A stretch of 34,345 nt of DNA from Verrucomicrobiota bacterium. Lineage in GTDB: Bacteria > Verrucomicrobiota > Lentisphaeria > JABSQK01 > JAJFLO01. The position numbers and the translations under genes are program-made. The DNA lies in NCBI GenBank assembly GCA_021772675.1, contig JAJFLO010000124.1:1-34345 (forward strand). Reading direction: 5' to 3'. This document shows positions 16,508 to 24,246 of the stretch, one piece after another (the stretch's first letter is position 1; each line of letters opens with the position of its first letter). The notes below the pieces were generated by a model. The model saw nothing but the letters and a program-made list of their open reading frames with translations, did no database searches and was not told the DNA's origin.

Positions 16508-16735
16508 CCTGGATTATTCATAAAATTTTGTGATGAAAGTTATTAGATTGCGTGAAATCAATGAGTTATGAATATCGTTTGCGTGCAGTCTTCCAGCTCG
16601 TAGAGCCTATAGCTCGGAGAGAATCGTGTTAAAAATCCGCCGTGGTGGAAACTATTTCGAACCAAAAAATCTTTATAACTCGTTTATATCACGTGACATA
16701 ATGACTCGTAATAGAAATTTTATGCATAATCCAGG
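16508..16735. repeat. Family B palindromic repeat, copy 1 (with internal extra sequence)
   Basis: Ends CCTGGATTATTCAT and TGCATAATCCAGG. The element is palindromic over about 70-base arms (GATTGCGTGAAATCAATGAG pairs with the right-hand CTCGTTTATATCACGTGA region). Compared with copies 2 and 3 it has about 50 extra bases near the centre (around 16593-16650). It lies in the gap between bshC and bshB1. Confidence 0.75.
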
Positions 16736-16787
16736 CGAATGCAGCAACAATTTTTCCTGACACCTGGCACCCTACAAGCAGCTACTA

Positions 16788-16878
16788 TACTGCAAGCAGT
16801 AGGTTTTTCGACATTCGTTATTCATTTCAGGCAACAATTTTACAGAAACCTGTCGAAATCCTGATGGTTGTCGGTATA
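16788..16878 (-). repeat. Family A repeat
   Basis: About 90 bp starting with TACTGCAAGCAGTA, then GTTTTTCGACATTCG..., CAGAAACCTGTCGAA and GATGGTTGTCGGTATA. TTTTCGACA pairs with TGTCGAAA. Other copies: 13271, 23019, 23895 and 27174. The family J element follows directly. Confidence 0.8.
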
Positions 16879-16891
16879 TATTAATCAATAA

Positions 16892-17080
16892 CCTGAATCC
16901 GTGAAGGCTTTCTTTTTATGTAGCTGCAAGGCATCAAATCCTTAGCTGTAGTGACTACTGCAAGTGTTTGATAACGTAGCAAATGCATAATAAGAATGCC
17001 ATTCTGAAATAGCAGACGATCGCTACAATACACAATACCTATTAGGTAACCTTTATTATACTTATCGTCACGGATTCACG
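16892..17080. repeat. Family J repeat next to bshC stop
   Basis: Inverted ends CCTGAATCCGTGA (16892) and TCACGGATTCACG (to 17080). It shares its left end (TTAATCAAT-AC-TGAATCCGTGA), a TTAGCTGTAGT interior and its right end with 22662-23427. Its right end lies 6 bases from the bshC stop codon. Confidence 0.65.
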
Positions 17081-17086
17081 AATAAC

Positions 17087-18661
17087 TTAACGATCAGTCT
17101 GAATCACATAATGTCCACATTCCAAAGGATCCATAATTTCCAGTAAATCACTAATAATAGACAAACCGTTTTGTTCAATAAAATAAAAAATATTAATTAA
17201 TCGCTCTTGCATCGAATTTTTAGGAAAAACACAACTAAAAAAGCGATCAATTCTGGCATTATCAATTTCACCCCGTCTTAAAAATTCTCTGGTAACCTGC
17301 TTTTCCAGCTTTTCCAATTGGAAACTTAAAACCGACTTAAATTTTTCTTTACGGTTCTTGTTGATTAAATCCGGCATTTCACAGTATAAATTCTCTACAG
17401 TTTCCATAAAGATTCGGTCCGCATTGAGAAAACCCTGCGTTTCATTTTCATTGAGTTTTTGTTGATGATAAAAAGATTGAGGACCCAGAAAATAATCATC
17501 AATTGTCAATCCCAGTTTATTTGCAGTCTTTATCTCCTTATGCGTTAATATAGTTCCATGATTTCTCGGCAATATAATCGGCATGTTGACATCGAATAAA
17601 TCAAATAGTTTATCCAGTTGGAGATGATACTTATATTCAGCTGGACCGGCGATATATGCCAGTGTCGGAATTATTTTTGACTGTAATACCGGTCTCAAGT
17701 AAGCACCAGTGGAAAAATCTGTAGGAGATGCCATGATTTCCTGGCAAATTGAGGATTTCGAAACCCAGTTATCATTGAGGAAAAAATTGTCGTCTTTATT
17801 TTTTATTTGATACCGAACCCCATCGTCATTTAGATAAAATAATCCAGTAGAATCATCGGTTACATTGAATGTAGGTGGAATTTTATTTTTCTGCAACACT
17901 TCACCCGTTTGCTGCAAACAATTTCTGATATCCTGACGAAGCTCGATGCCCTTCTTAAAAAATGATACTGATTTTTCCCGAAGTAATTTGGGTTCAATAA
18001 TAATCAAACCCGTCCCCTTAAATAGGCGGGCAATCACAGACGATGAAAATTCCCCGTAACTTTCAAAATCATTTGTTATTATCGATGTAATTTCCTTCTT
18101 ATGATTTATTTCTGAAATCGAATTTAAAAAATCCTGGACCAAATCTGAACATGCTGGATTTACCCCTAAATACTGTGCCGCAACTCCCTTTTTTCGAAAT
18201 AAAGCCGTCCAAGTCTTATCAGGATAGTGAAATGCTTCGACCTCACTCAAATCATGATCTTCTGTGGCGTTCCAAAAGACAGGGACGACAGGTGTCTTAA
18301 ATTGCGTTTCACAACGTTTTGCAAAGTTAATTGCAGTAATAATTTTATAAACCGTATACAACGGTCCAGTCAACATTCCAGCTTGCTGACCCGTAACCAC
18401 GGCAACTGAACGAGGTTCCTTTAATCGGTTACAATTAGACAACGCCAGCGAATCATTGCCGATTATTTTATTATAATCTGAGAAAGATTCCGACAAAAAT
18501 ACCCGATCATAGTCTGATCGCGCTAAAATGTGTTCATAACAGCCTGCCCATGCGGTCGGGGAATAAGGATCGCGTCTCTGAAATGCAGAGGTAAATTCGT
18601 TTTTAAGAAGATAGTCTTCGACCAGATTTAAATTATGAATCGTGACAGTCAATTTTTTCAC
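17087..18661 (-). CDS. bshC: Putative cysteine ligase BshC (bacillithiol final step)
   Basis: 524 residues, close to the family's roughly 540. BshC is thought to add L-cysteine to GlcN-malate to give bacillithiol. The hallmark 'AVVTGQQAGMLTGPLYTVYK' near residues 88-107 is a nucleotidyltransferase-like BshC signature, followed by 'PVFWNATEDHDLSEV'; 'RPVLQSKIIPTLAYIAGPAE' and a C-terminal coiled-coil region ('FQLEKLEKQVTREFLRRGEI') also fit. The annotated start is GTG (18659-18661), but a TTG three codons in has the better spaced AGGTG ribosome site, so the start may be at 18652. The gene overlaps the upstream methyltransferase by 20-29 bases, suggesting translational coupling. Confidence 0.93.
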   Translation of the reverse strand: MKKLTVTIHNLNLVEDYLLKNEFTSAFQRRDPYSPTAWAGCYEHILARSDYDRVFLSESFSDYNKIIGNDSLALSNCNRLKEPRSVAVVTGQQAGMLTGPLYTVYKIITAINFAKRCETQFKTPVVPVFWNATEDHDLSEVEAFHYPDKTWTALFRKKGVAAQYLGVNPACSDLVQDFLNSISEINHKKEITSIITNDFESYGEFSSSVIARLFKGTGLIIIEPKLLREKSVSFFKKGIELRQDIRNCLQQTGEVLQKNKIPPTFNVTDDSTGLFYLNDDGVRYQIKNKDDNFFLNDNWVSKSSICQEIMASPTDFSTGAYLRPVLQSKIIPTLAYIAGPAEYKYHLQLDKLFDLFDVNMPIILPRNHGTILTHKEIKTANKLGLTIDDYFLGPQSFYHQQKLNENETQGFLNADRIFMETVENLYCEMPDLINKNRKEKFKSVLSFQLEKLEKQVTREFLRRGEIDNARIDRFFSCVFPKNSMQERLINIFYFIEQNGLSIISDLLEIMDPLECGHYVIQTDR

Positions 18662-19376
18662 CTACCATTATCAGTCGACTTGAAGTATTTTTGAATGGTT
18701 TTCCAATGACATCTCCAAACGCATGCGTAATCTTCAAATTCAAGGATGAACAAAATTGATTAAAATCAGCCAAATCATAAAGTTTAACGCTTTCAAAGTA
18801 AGATCGTTCACCCTTAGCATCTTCAACAACCAACTCTTTTTCTACCGTGTTTAAATCCGTATTTATCCATCGCTTCTGTTTCACTGTGAAATCATCATAA
18901 CAACGGAGATCGTTTTCTCTCAAATTATCTCTGACATGTTCGGCATTGAGATAATCGATTACAAACCGACCATTTGATTTTAACACCCGATAAATCTCAC
19001 GCAACACCCCTATATTTTCAGAATCCTGGTGGAAATAACCAAAGCTGGAAAAAAATGAAAAGACAAAATCAAACGATTGGTTAAATGGCAGATGTCTCAT
19101 GTCTCCCAGAATAACTCGACCCGCTAGTTTTTTTATTTCAACGGCATTTTCTAACAATGGCTGAGACAAATCCAGTCCATAGGTATTAACTCCCCGGCTG
19201 AGCAGGTATGATAAATGACGACCAAAACCACAACATAAATCTAAACACAATGAGTCCGTTCCCAGATTCAAAAAATGCAATAGCTGATCAATGGTAATCG
19301 TCGCCTCGGTCTGACTGCGATGCTTGTAGATATTAATGTAGTCTTCTGTAAAGGCTTCTTTATACCAATTTTTCAT
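18633..19376 (-). CDS. SAM-dependent methyltransferase, candidate N-methyl-bacillithiol enzyme
   Basis: 247 residues with a class I Rossmann methyltransferase fold: motif I in 'SLCLDLCCGFGRHLSYLL' (about 40-57), an acidic end of strand 2 in 'TYGLDLSQPLL', motif 'GDMRHLPF', and 'FSFFSSFGYFHQDSENIGVL' followed by 'REIYRVLKSNGRFVIDYL'. No metal or membrane segment. Its 3' end overlaps bshC, and it is first of the four same-strand genes, so it probably acts on a compound of that pathway. In green sulfur bacteria a SAM methyltransferase (NmbA) makes N-methyl-bacillithiol; that this protein does the same is inference from position. A general small-molecule methyltransferase is the alternative. Confidence 0.85.
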   Translation of the reverse strand: MKNWYKEAFTEDYINIYKHRSQTEATITIDQLLHFLNLGTDSLCLDLCCGFGRHLSYLLSRGVNTYGLDLSQPLLENAVEIKKLAGRVILGDMRHLPFNQSFDFVFSFFSSFGYFHQDSENIGVLREIYRVLKSNGRFVIDYLNAEHVRDNLRENDLRCYDDFTVKQKRWINTDLNTVEKELVVEDAKGERSYFESVKLYDLADFNQFCSSLNLKITHAFGDVIGKPFKNTSSRLIMVGEKIDCHDS

Positions 19377-19498
19377 AAAATATGATACTCAAAATTTTCG
19401 TGGAACGTCCAATTAAGAAAACGTGTGATTTTGGAAATCACGGTGGAGTAAAAATACTGAGGAAAGAGAGTTTATATCAGTTATTCGAGTTTTTTGCA

Positions 19499-19540
19499 AT
19501 CCGTACTACTATCTGGAAATTTCTTGTTTTTTTTAACATG
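19499..19540 (+). repeat. Family F short repeat, copy 1
   Basis: ATCCGTACTACTAT...CTTGTTTTTTTTAACATG. The same string occurs at 19789-19830 and 32774-32816. It ends in a small CTTG...CAAG-type hairpin whose loop is the T-run. Confidence 0.65.
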
Positions 19541-19649
19541 CTTTTAATTTCAATTGAAACATAAAATTTTAATTACAAGTTGGTTATGAACAATTATTTG
19601 AGATTCGAACTTTTCAGATTTTCTGTCCTGTTATTGTTGAAATATTTTA

Positions 19650-19700
19650 GGAAAAGAGTCTGAGAGAGAATTCGCCACTACGAATTTCTCTCAGCACGAG
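19650..19700 (+). repeat. Family E hairpin repeat, copy 1
   Basis: GGAAAAGAGTCTGAGAG then a hairpin (CTGAGAGAGAATTCG with CGAATTTCTCTCAG). The same design appears at 34120-34170. Confidence 0.6.
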
Positions 19701-19788
19701 TCTCGTCATTTTATCTCGCCATAGCTTGAGCAAAGGCGGAAGCTACCAGAGCGACGGCGGTTGAGCATTGCGATTATGGCTGTTTTTC

Positions 19789-19830
19789 ATCCGTACTACT
19801 ATTCGTAAGAATCTTGTTTTTTTAACAAGG
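19789..19830 (+). repeat. Family F short repeat, copy 2
   Basis: ATCCGTACTACTATTCGTAA, then CTTGTTTTTTTAACAAG, a perfect small hairpin with the T-run in it. This is the best preserved copy. Confidence 0.65.
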
Positions 19831-20013
19831 TTTGCGTCCTAACTATCGGTGTTACCGCTAATTACTAAATTAAAAAGCTGCCCACGAATTTGTATCCACG
19901 GTTACGCAGAGCGATAGCGTGGATACGGTTCCTGTCTTCGTTCTATTTGTGAAGATTCGCGTGATTCGTGGGCCAAAATCTTTGTTTCTTTGGTTGCGGC
20001 TCCGCCGCGCTAA

Positions 20014-20079
20014 GTTGATCCGTGAAAATCCGCGGTTAAGTTAAATTTTGATTCTGCTGTACAGCAGAATGCCGCGCTA
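20014..20079 (+). repeat. Family G repeat, copy 1
   Basis: 66 bp, GTTGATCCGTGAAAATCCG through TACAGCAGAATGCCGCGCTA, matching 33434-33499 with about four differences. The TTCTGCTGTACAGCAGAA part is a palindrome. It directly abuts the family B copy at 20081. Confidence 0.75.
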
Positions 20080-20080
20080 G

Positions 20081-20255
20081 CCTGAATAATTCATAAACTT
20101 TCGTAGTGAGAGTCATTAGATTGTGTGAGATCAATGAGTTATTAATTTTATCCGCGTACAGGAATAGTGAACTATTTCGAACCCGGATAATTTTGTAACC
20201 CATTGATGTCTGATGATATTATGGCTCGTAATAAAAAGTTTATGAACTATTCAGG
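20081..20255. repeat. Family B palindromic repeat, copy 2
   Basis: 175 bp with inverted ends CCTGAATAATTCATAAACTT and AAGTTTATGAACTATTCAGG, and TA one base outside both ends. A central AATAGTGAACTATT hairpin is present. The right end is 8 bases from the stop codon of the YqjE-like gene. Confidence 0.8.
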
Positions 20256-20262
20256 CTAAATA

Positions 20263-20652
20263 CTACTTTTCTGAAAAAACATCATCCAGCATCGGATCGC
20301 AATCTGTATATTTAAGCCATTTTTTTTCAGAGCAGAAAATTGAGAAAATGGCGAGCGGAACAAAGCAAAATGTCGCCCCTCCTAGAAAAAGACAAACGAC
20401 TGCTATTTTAATTCCCAATTTCATCATAACCACAATAAAACCCGTCGCGATCAACATCGCAAAACCGCACGTAAAAACGCTATATAAAAAAAGCAATCCT
20501 GTACCACTGAGAAATATCAGGTGAACTTTCTTAACAATCTTAATACGGCGACGAGCAACCTCGATCTTTAATAACTTAAGAGACGTCTGTCGGCCGACAC
20601 TCAAAATTGGATTTATGATGTTACCAATTATTGAATTAAAAATATTCTTCAT
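20263..20652 (-). CDS. YqjE-like small membrane protein (phage holin superfamily 6 type)
   Basis: 129 residues. A basic amphipathic N-terminus ('LLKIEVARRRIKIVKKVHLI') leads into two long hydrophobic segments (about 43-75 and 80-108), then a short acidic tail 'DCDPMLDDVFSEK'. Architecture and partner fit the YqjE/holin-like inner-membrane family that is paired with DUF883/YqjD proteins in other bacteria; the sequence match itself is loose. It lies downstream of the DUF883 gene, and the two are separated by 227 bp filled mostly by a family B repeat, so they were probably once closer. No clear ribosome site is seen. Molecular function unknown. Confidence 0.65.
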   Translation of the reverse strand: MKNIFNSIIGNIINPILSVGRQTSLKLLKIEVARRRIKIVKKVHLIFLSGTGLLFLYSVFTCGFAMLIATGFIVVMMKLGIKIAVVCLFLGGATFCFVPLAIFSIFCSEKKWLKYTDCDPMLDDVFSEK

Positions 20653-20691
20653 TGTGCAAAAGATAGATTATTATAGTTGGATAATTGCTAA

Positions 20692-20866
20692 CCTGGATTA
20701 TTCATAAAGTTTTGTAATGAGAGTCATCAAATTGCGTAATATCAATGAGTTATGAATATTATTTGCGTGCAGGAATAGTGAACTATTTCGAACCCGAAGA
20801 ACTTTATAACTCGTTGATATTATGTGATATGACGATTCGTAATAGAAAGTTTATGAATAATCCAGG
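20692..20866. repeat. Family B palindromic repeat, copy 3
   Basis: 175 bp with ends CCTGGATTATTCATAAA and TTTATGAATAATCCAGG, and TA near both borders. The whole unit can fold into one imperfect hairpin of about 70-base arms with an AATAGTGAACTATT tip. It lies between the two YqjD/YqjE-like genes, 13 bases after the stop of the first. Confidence 0.85.
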
Positions 20867-20879
20867 CTAATAGGATAAA

Positions 20880-21218
20880 TTAGTCTTTGCGTCCCATAAT
20901 GTAGCCGATCAACAGGGTACAGAACGCTGCTCCGCCAATATAAGGCCATGGATTGTTATGCACATTTTGATCAATTTCAGTCGCAATTTCTTTAACTTTA
21001 TCTTCACTTATTTCACATACTTTTGATGCGGTATCTGTAGCAGATTTCTTAAATGAATCAACTGAATCTTTAGAATCAAAACTAGCAAAAGTCTCCTTTA
21101 TATTCTTATACTTGTTAGACAACAAGTCTTGAATTTCTTGCTTTTTACTTTTTGCAGCATCATCAAGCATTTTTAATGCTTCAGACAGCTTATCATTGCT
21201 TGAGCTTGTCTTTTCCAT
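20880..21218 (-). CDS. DUF883/ElaB-YqjD-like tail-anchored protein
   Basis: 112 residues: a charged, helical, coiled-coil-like body (1-85, rich in Lys, Asp, Glu and Ser) and one C-terminal membrane segment ('NPWPYIGGAAFCTLLIGYIM', about 88-108) closing with a GRKD tail. The 'NPW' plus glycine-containing helix is the typical end of the DUF883 family, some members of which bind ribosomes and sit in the inner membrane in stationary-phase E. coli. The role here is not known. A GGGGA ribosome site precedes the ATG. It faces away from the isomerase gene across a 383-bp shared upstream region. Confidence 0.75.
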   Translation of the reverse strand: MEKTSSSNDKLSEALKMLDDAAKSKKQEIQDLLSNKYKNIKETFASFDSKDSVDSFKKSATDTASKVCEISEDKVKEIATEIDQNVHNNPWPYIGGAAFCTLLIGYIMGRKD

Positions 21219-21601
21219 GTCACGTTTTCCCCTTTTCTAAAGTTTAAACATTTGTTCATATACCAACGGTGAGTAATCACAATATCTGGCGACACTCCTG
21301 CTGTTAATTAGGTTAGTAGTAAAAAAATATCGACATCAATATTGACTAAGACATTTCAATACGGAAAATGTTCAAACTAATGGAACAAAATAATATTTTG
21401 AAACATCAATCTACATATCCGATCACTCGACATCCTACACCAAGTGAGCAGGCAATTCAAATTGAAAGCAATATTTTATGATATCACATTGTCACATGGG
21501 TAGATAACCATTACTTTGTTTTTTCAATTAGAAATGATCGGCGCAAATAGATACGATCAGTGATCACAACCAGAATAATTTTAAAATAGGAAGAAATCGA
21601 A
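21219..21601. promoter_or_regulatory. Divergent upstream region, promoters expected
   Basis: This is the only fully divergent gap in the middle of the window, between the DUF883 gene (minus) and the isomerase gene (plus). It is AT-rich. Short palindromic bits such as GATACGATCAGTGATCAC (about 21551-21570) are present. No dispersed repeat element was found in it. No confident -35/-10 pair is proposed. Confidence 0.3.
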
Positions 21602-22654
21602 ATGACTACAAGTTTGCAAAAACTAAAAAATACGAGTTACCTAACTATTTTCATAACATTGATTGCTATGATAAATCCCGTTGCCAAAGCATCTGAACTA
21701 CCAATCAAAGATCTAAAAAATGGTATATACGCGGACATAAAAACTTCAAAAGGATCGATTCTCTTGGAATTATATTATCAAAAGGTTCCACTTACCGTTG
21801 CTAATTTTATTGGATTAGCTGAAGGAACAATTGATTCCAATAAACCTGAAGGAACCAAATTTTATAATGGATTAGTCTTTCACCGGGTTATCCCGAATTT
21901 CATGATACAAGGGGGTTGCCCACTCGGCAATGGAACCGGCGGTCCAGGGTATAAATTTCCTGATGAATTTGATCCATCCCTTAAACACAGCGGTCCAGGC
22001 ATACTTTCGATGGCAAATTCAGGGAAAGACACAAATGGCAGCCAATTTTTCATCACTCATAAAGCGACTCCCTGGTTAGATAACCGGCATTCAGTATTTG
22101 GAAAGGTTTTGCAGGGCCAAGACGTTGTTGATAAAATCGCGAAAAACGATAAGCTTGAGACAATGAATATCATTAGAGTCGGTGATGACGCAAAGAATTT
22201 CAAATCAGATAAGGCGAGTTATGATAAACGACGAAACTCAGTTAAAAACGAGCAAAAACAGACGGAAAAGGCGGCCCAGGCAAAGATCGACGCTATCATA
22301 AACGAAAAATGGCCAAACCCGATTAAAACGACATCTGGTTTAAGATACGTCGTATTGAAAGAAGGTACTGGCAATAAACCTAAAAAAGGAACCAAAGTAA
22401 AGGCCCATTATACCGGAACGCTTGTTGACGGAAAAAAATTTGACAGTTCGCGTGATCGTAATCAACCGTTTGAATTCAATGTGGGTGCTGGCCAGGTTAT
22501 TAAAGGTTGGGATGAAGGATTTTTAGACATGAAAAAGGGAGAACAACGCATATTGATCATTCCATATCAATTAGCTTATGGCGAACGCGGAGCTCCGCCA
22601 CGAATTCCGCCTAAAGCAACACTTATTTTTGATGTTGAACTACTTGATTTTTAA
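21602..22654 (+). CDS. Exported peptidyl-prolyl isomerase, cyclophilin-FKBP fusion
   Basis: 350 residues. A signal peptide (1-30, site 'AKA-SEL') points to the periplasm or cell envelope. The cyclophilin domain covers about 38-195 ('[20 protein letters not shown]', '[20 protein letters not shown]'). A lysine-rich linker leads to an FKBP domain at about 255-350 ('[19 protein letters not shown]', '[14 protein letters not shown]', '[20 protein letters not shown]'). Both are proline isomerase folds, so it likely helps exported proteins fold. The cyclophilin tryptophan is kept ('[13 protein letters not shown]'). AGGAAG lies 8 bases before the ATG. The stop TAA runs directly into the left end of a family J repeat. 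Confidence 0.92.
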   Translation: MTTSLQKLKNTSYLTIFITLIAMINPVAKASELPIKDLKNGIYADIKTSKGSILLELYYQKVPLTVANFIGLAEGTIDSNKPEGTKFYNGLVFHRVIPNFMIQGGCPLGNGTGGPGYKFPDEFDPSLKHSGPGILSMANSGKDTNGSQFFITHKATPWLDNRHSVFGKVLQGQDVVDKIAKNDKLETMNIIRVGDDAKNFKSDKASYDKRRNSVKNEQKQTEKAAQAKIDAIINEKWPNPIKTTSGLRYVVLKEGTGNKPKKGTKVKAHYTGTLVDGKKFDSSRDRNQPFEFNVGAGQVIKGWDEGFLDMKKGEQRILIIPYQLAYGERGAPPRIPPKATLIFDVELLDF

Positions 22655-23018
22655 TCAATGACATGAATCCGTGATGGATTTTTGATGTTGATGCAGCCGA
22701 ACGCAGTGAGACAGGCTCTACAGAACAACAGAGTAATAAGCATAACGAATGGCAACGTATCAAATTTTAGCTGTAGTAGCAACTACAGCTGATGCCGTCT
22801 GTGGGAGAGACGGCCTGATTCCCTCGGGGCATCAGGAGCGAGCCAAGCGAGAAAAGCTGAACAGATGCTCAGCAATACTAGTGAAGTGCCAACCGTCAAC
22901 AGTTTGATAATAGAGCAGACCTGTCTCGACGTAGTTATACCAAACGCGGGCGGATGCATAGAAAAAAAGCAGTTCTGCCAGAGCAAAATAATCGCTAAAA
23001 TGTAAGATGCCTTTTAAG

Positions 23019-23109
23019 TATGCCGACAGCCATCAGGATTTCGACAGGTTTCTGTAAAGTTGTTGCCTGAAATGAATAACCAATGTCGAAAAACCTACTG
23101 CTTGCAGTA
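23019..23109 (+). repeat. Family A repeat
   Basis: GCCGACAGCCATCAGGATTT through TACTGCTTGCAGTA, reverse complement of the copies at 16788 and 27174. Nested in the J composite. Confidence 0.8.
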
Positions 23110-23117
23110 AAACTGGA

Positions 23118-23403
23118 TTATTTAGGAATTTGTATTGTAAGTTGTTGTTAATGCTGGAAAAGCACATAATCAATGAAACCATTGTCATGGAGGAGCGTGA
23201 GTTTGTAGTCCCGTCTTCAGGCGGAAGTGTTAGCGATGCTTCAGGGAGCGTGTAAAAACACCGGATCGCTGAAGCTCTCCGAAAACTTCCGCTTAAAAGC
23301 GGGACTACGAACGAGCTGCAATTAAATTTATAACATAGGAGGTTCAACAGGAGGATTAATTTTGCCAATCTTAGCGATAAAACCCCGGCATAGCCGGTTA
23401 AGT
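23118..23403 (+). repeat. Family D repeat, full copy
   Basis: Closely matches 165-452 along the whole length, including GTTAGCGATGCTTCAG, AACTTCCGCTTAAAAGCGGG and the final CCGG-CATA-CCGG module with TTAAGT. No coding function. Confidence 0.8.
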
Positions 23404-23517
23404 CCTTTTATACTTAACATCACGGATTCAGGAATGATATTATAGACTCGTTATTGGCAATCAGCCTTCGGAAGACTCGACCTTTTCTGTTTTTTTTGTT
23501 AATCGGCGCTATCTTAG

Positions 23518-23713
23518 CCTGCATTATTCATAAACTTTTGTAGTGAGAGTCATCAGATTGCGTGAGATGAATGAGTTATGAATTTCATTTGCGTGCAGAA
23601 ATAGTGTTGAAAATTCGCCATGGTGGAAACTATTTCGACCCCGAATAACTTCACAACTCGTTGATATTATGTGATATGATGACTCGTAATAGAAAGTTTA
23701 TGAATAATGCAGG
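23518..23713. repeat. Family B palindromic repeat, copy 4
   Basis: Ends CCTGCATTATTCATAAAC and GTTTATGAATAATGCAGG, with TTAG on the left and TTAG on the right just outside. The middle shares GTTGAAAATTCGCCATGGTG with copy 1. Free-standing between repeats. Confidence 0.8.
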
Positions 23714-24246
23714 TTAGAGCATGATAAAAACTAACTTGGTATTTTTGCATCTCATTTTTAGACCAGATTTGATCTCGTTTCGGTCAAAAAATCATCGAAA
23801 TAGTTCGCTATTCATGTGGCTTTTCTTGGTCAGCGTAATCAAATCTAACCCAAAACTGAGTGCAAAAACAATATTGATACAATTCGATAGGATTATACCG
23901 AAAGCCATCAGGTTTTCGACAGGTTTCTGTAAAATCACTGCCTAAATTGACAAACGAATGTCGAAAAACTTACTGCTTGCAGTATATACCAACTTATTTT
24001 TTATCAGGCCCTTAGAATAATTAGCCCATTTTTCTCACCAACGTCGTAACGAGAGGACTTAGATTGCGTCATTTGAGTATTTTACAGATGGATTGAGAAT
24101 GATTCCGCTGTCCGGCAGAAAGACACACTAAATCCGATAGTCAAGGTAAGATGCTGAAATAATGTGATATACGTGCTCAAAGTAGCTGCTTTGTGTGAAT
24201 GCGGGTTAGAGATAGACAATGGTAAATTTAACACAATAAAACCTGA
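23714..24246. other. Upstream region of the REC-kinase gene
   Basis: Gene-free apart from a family A copy at 23895-23984. The last 250 bases should contain the promoter of the kinase gene, but no clear promoter or ribosome site was recognised. Confidence 0.35.
23895..23984 (+). repeat. Family A repeat
   Basis: ACCGAAAGCCATCAGGTTTT through TACTGCTTGCAGTA. This is the copy most like the partial one at 13271-13321 (shared ATTGACAAACGAATGTCGA). Confidence 0.75.

Larger units (their letters stand above)
22662..23427. repeat. Family J composite: J ends enclosing A and D copies
   Basis: Inverted ends TGAATCCGTGATG (from 22664) and CATCACGGATTCA (to 23423) match the single J element at 16892-17080. 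In between are J interior sequence (TTAGCTGTAGTAGCAACTAC), a hairpin-rich stretch (22790-22990), a family A copy and a full family D copy. It reads as a J element into which others inserted. Confidence 0.55.
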
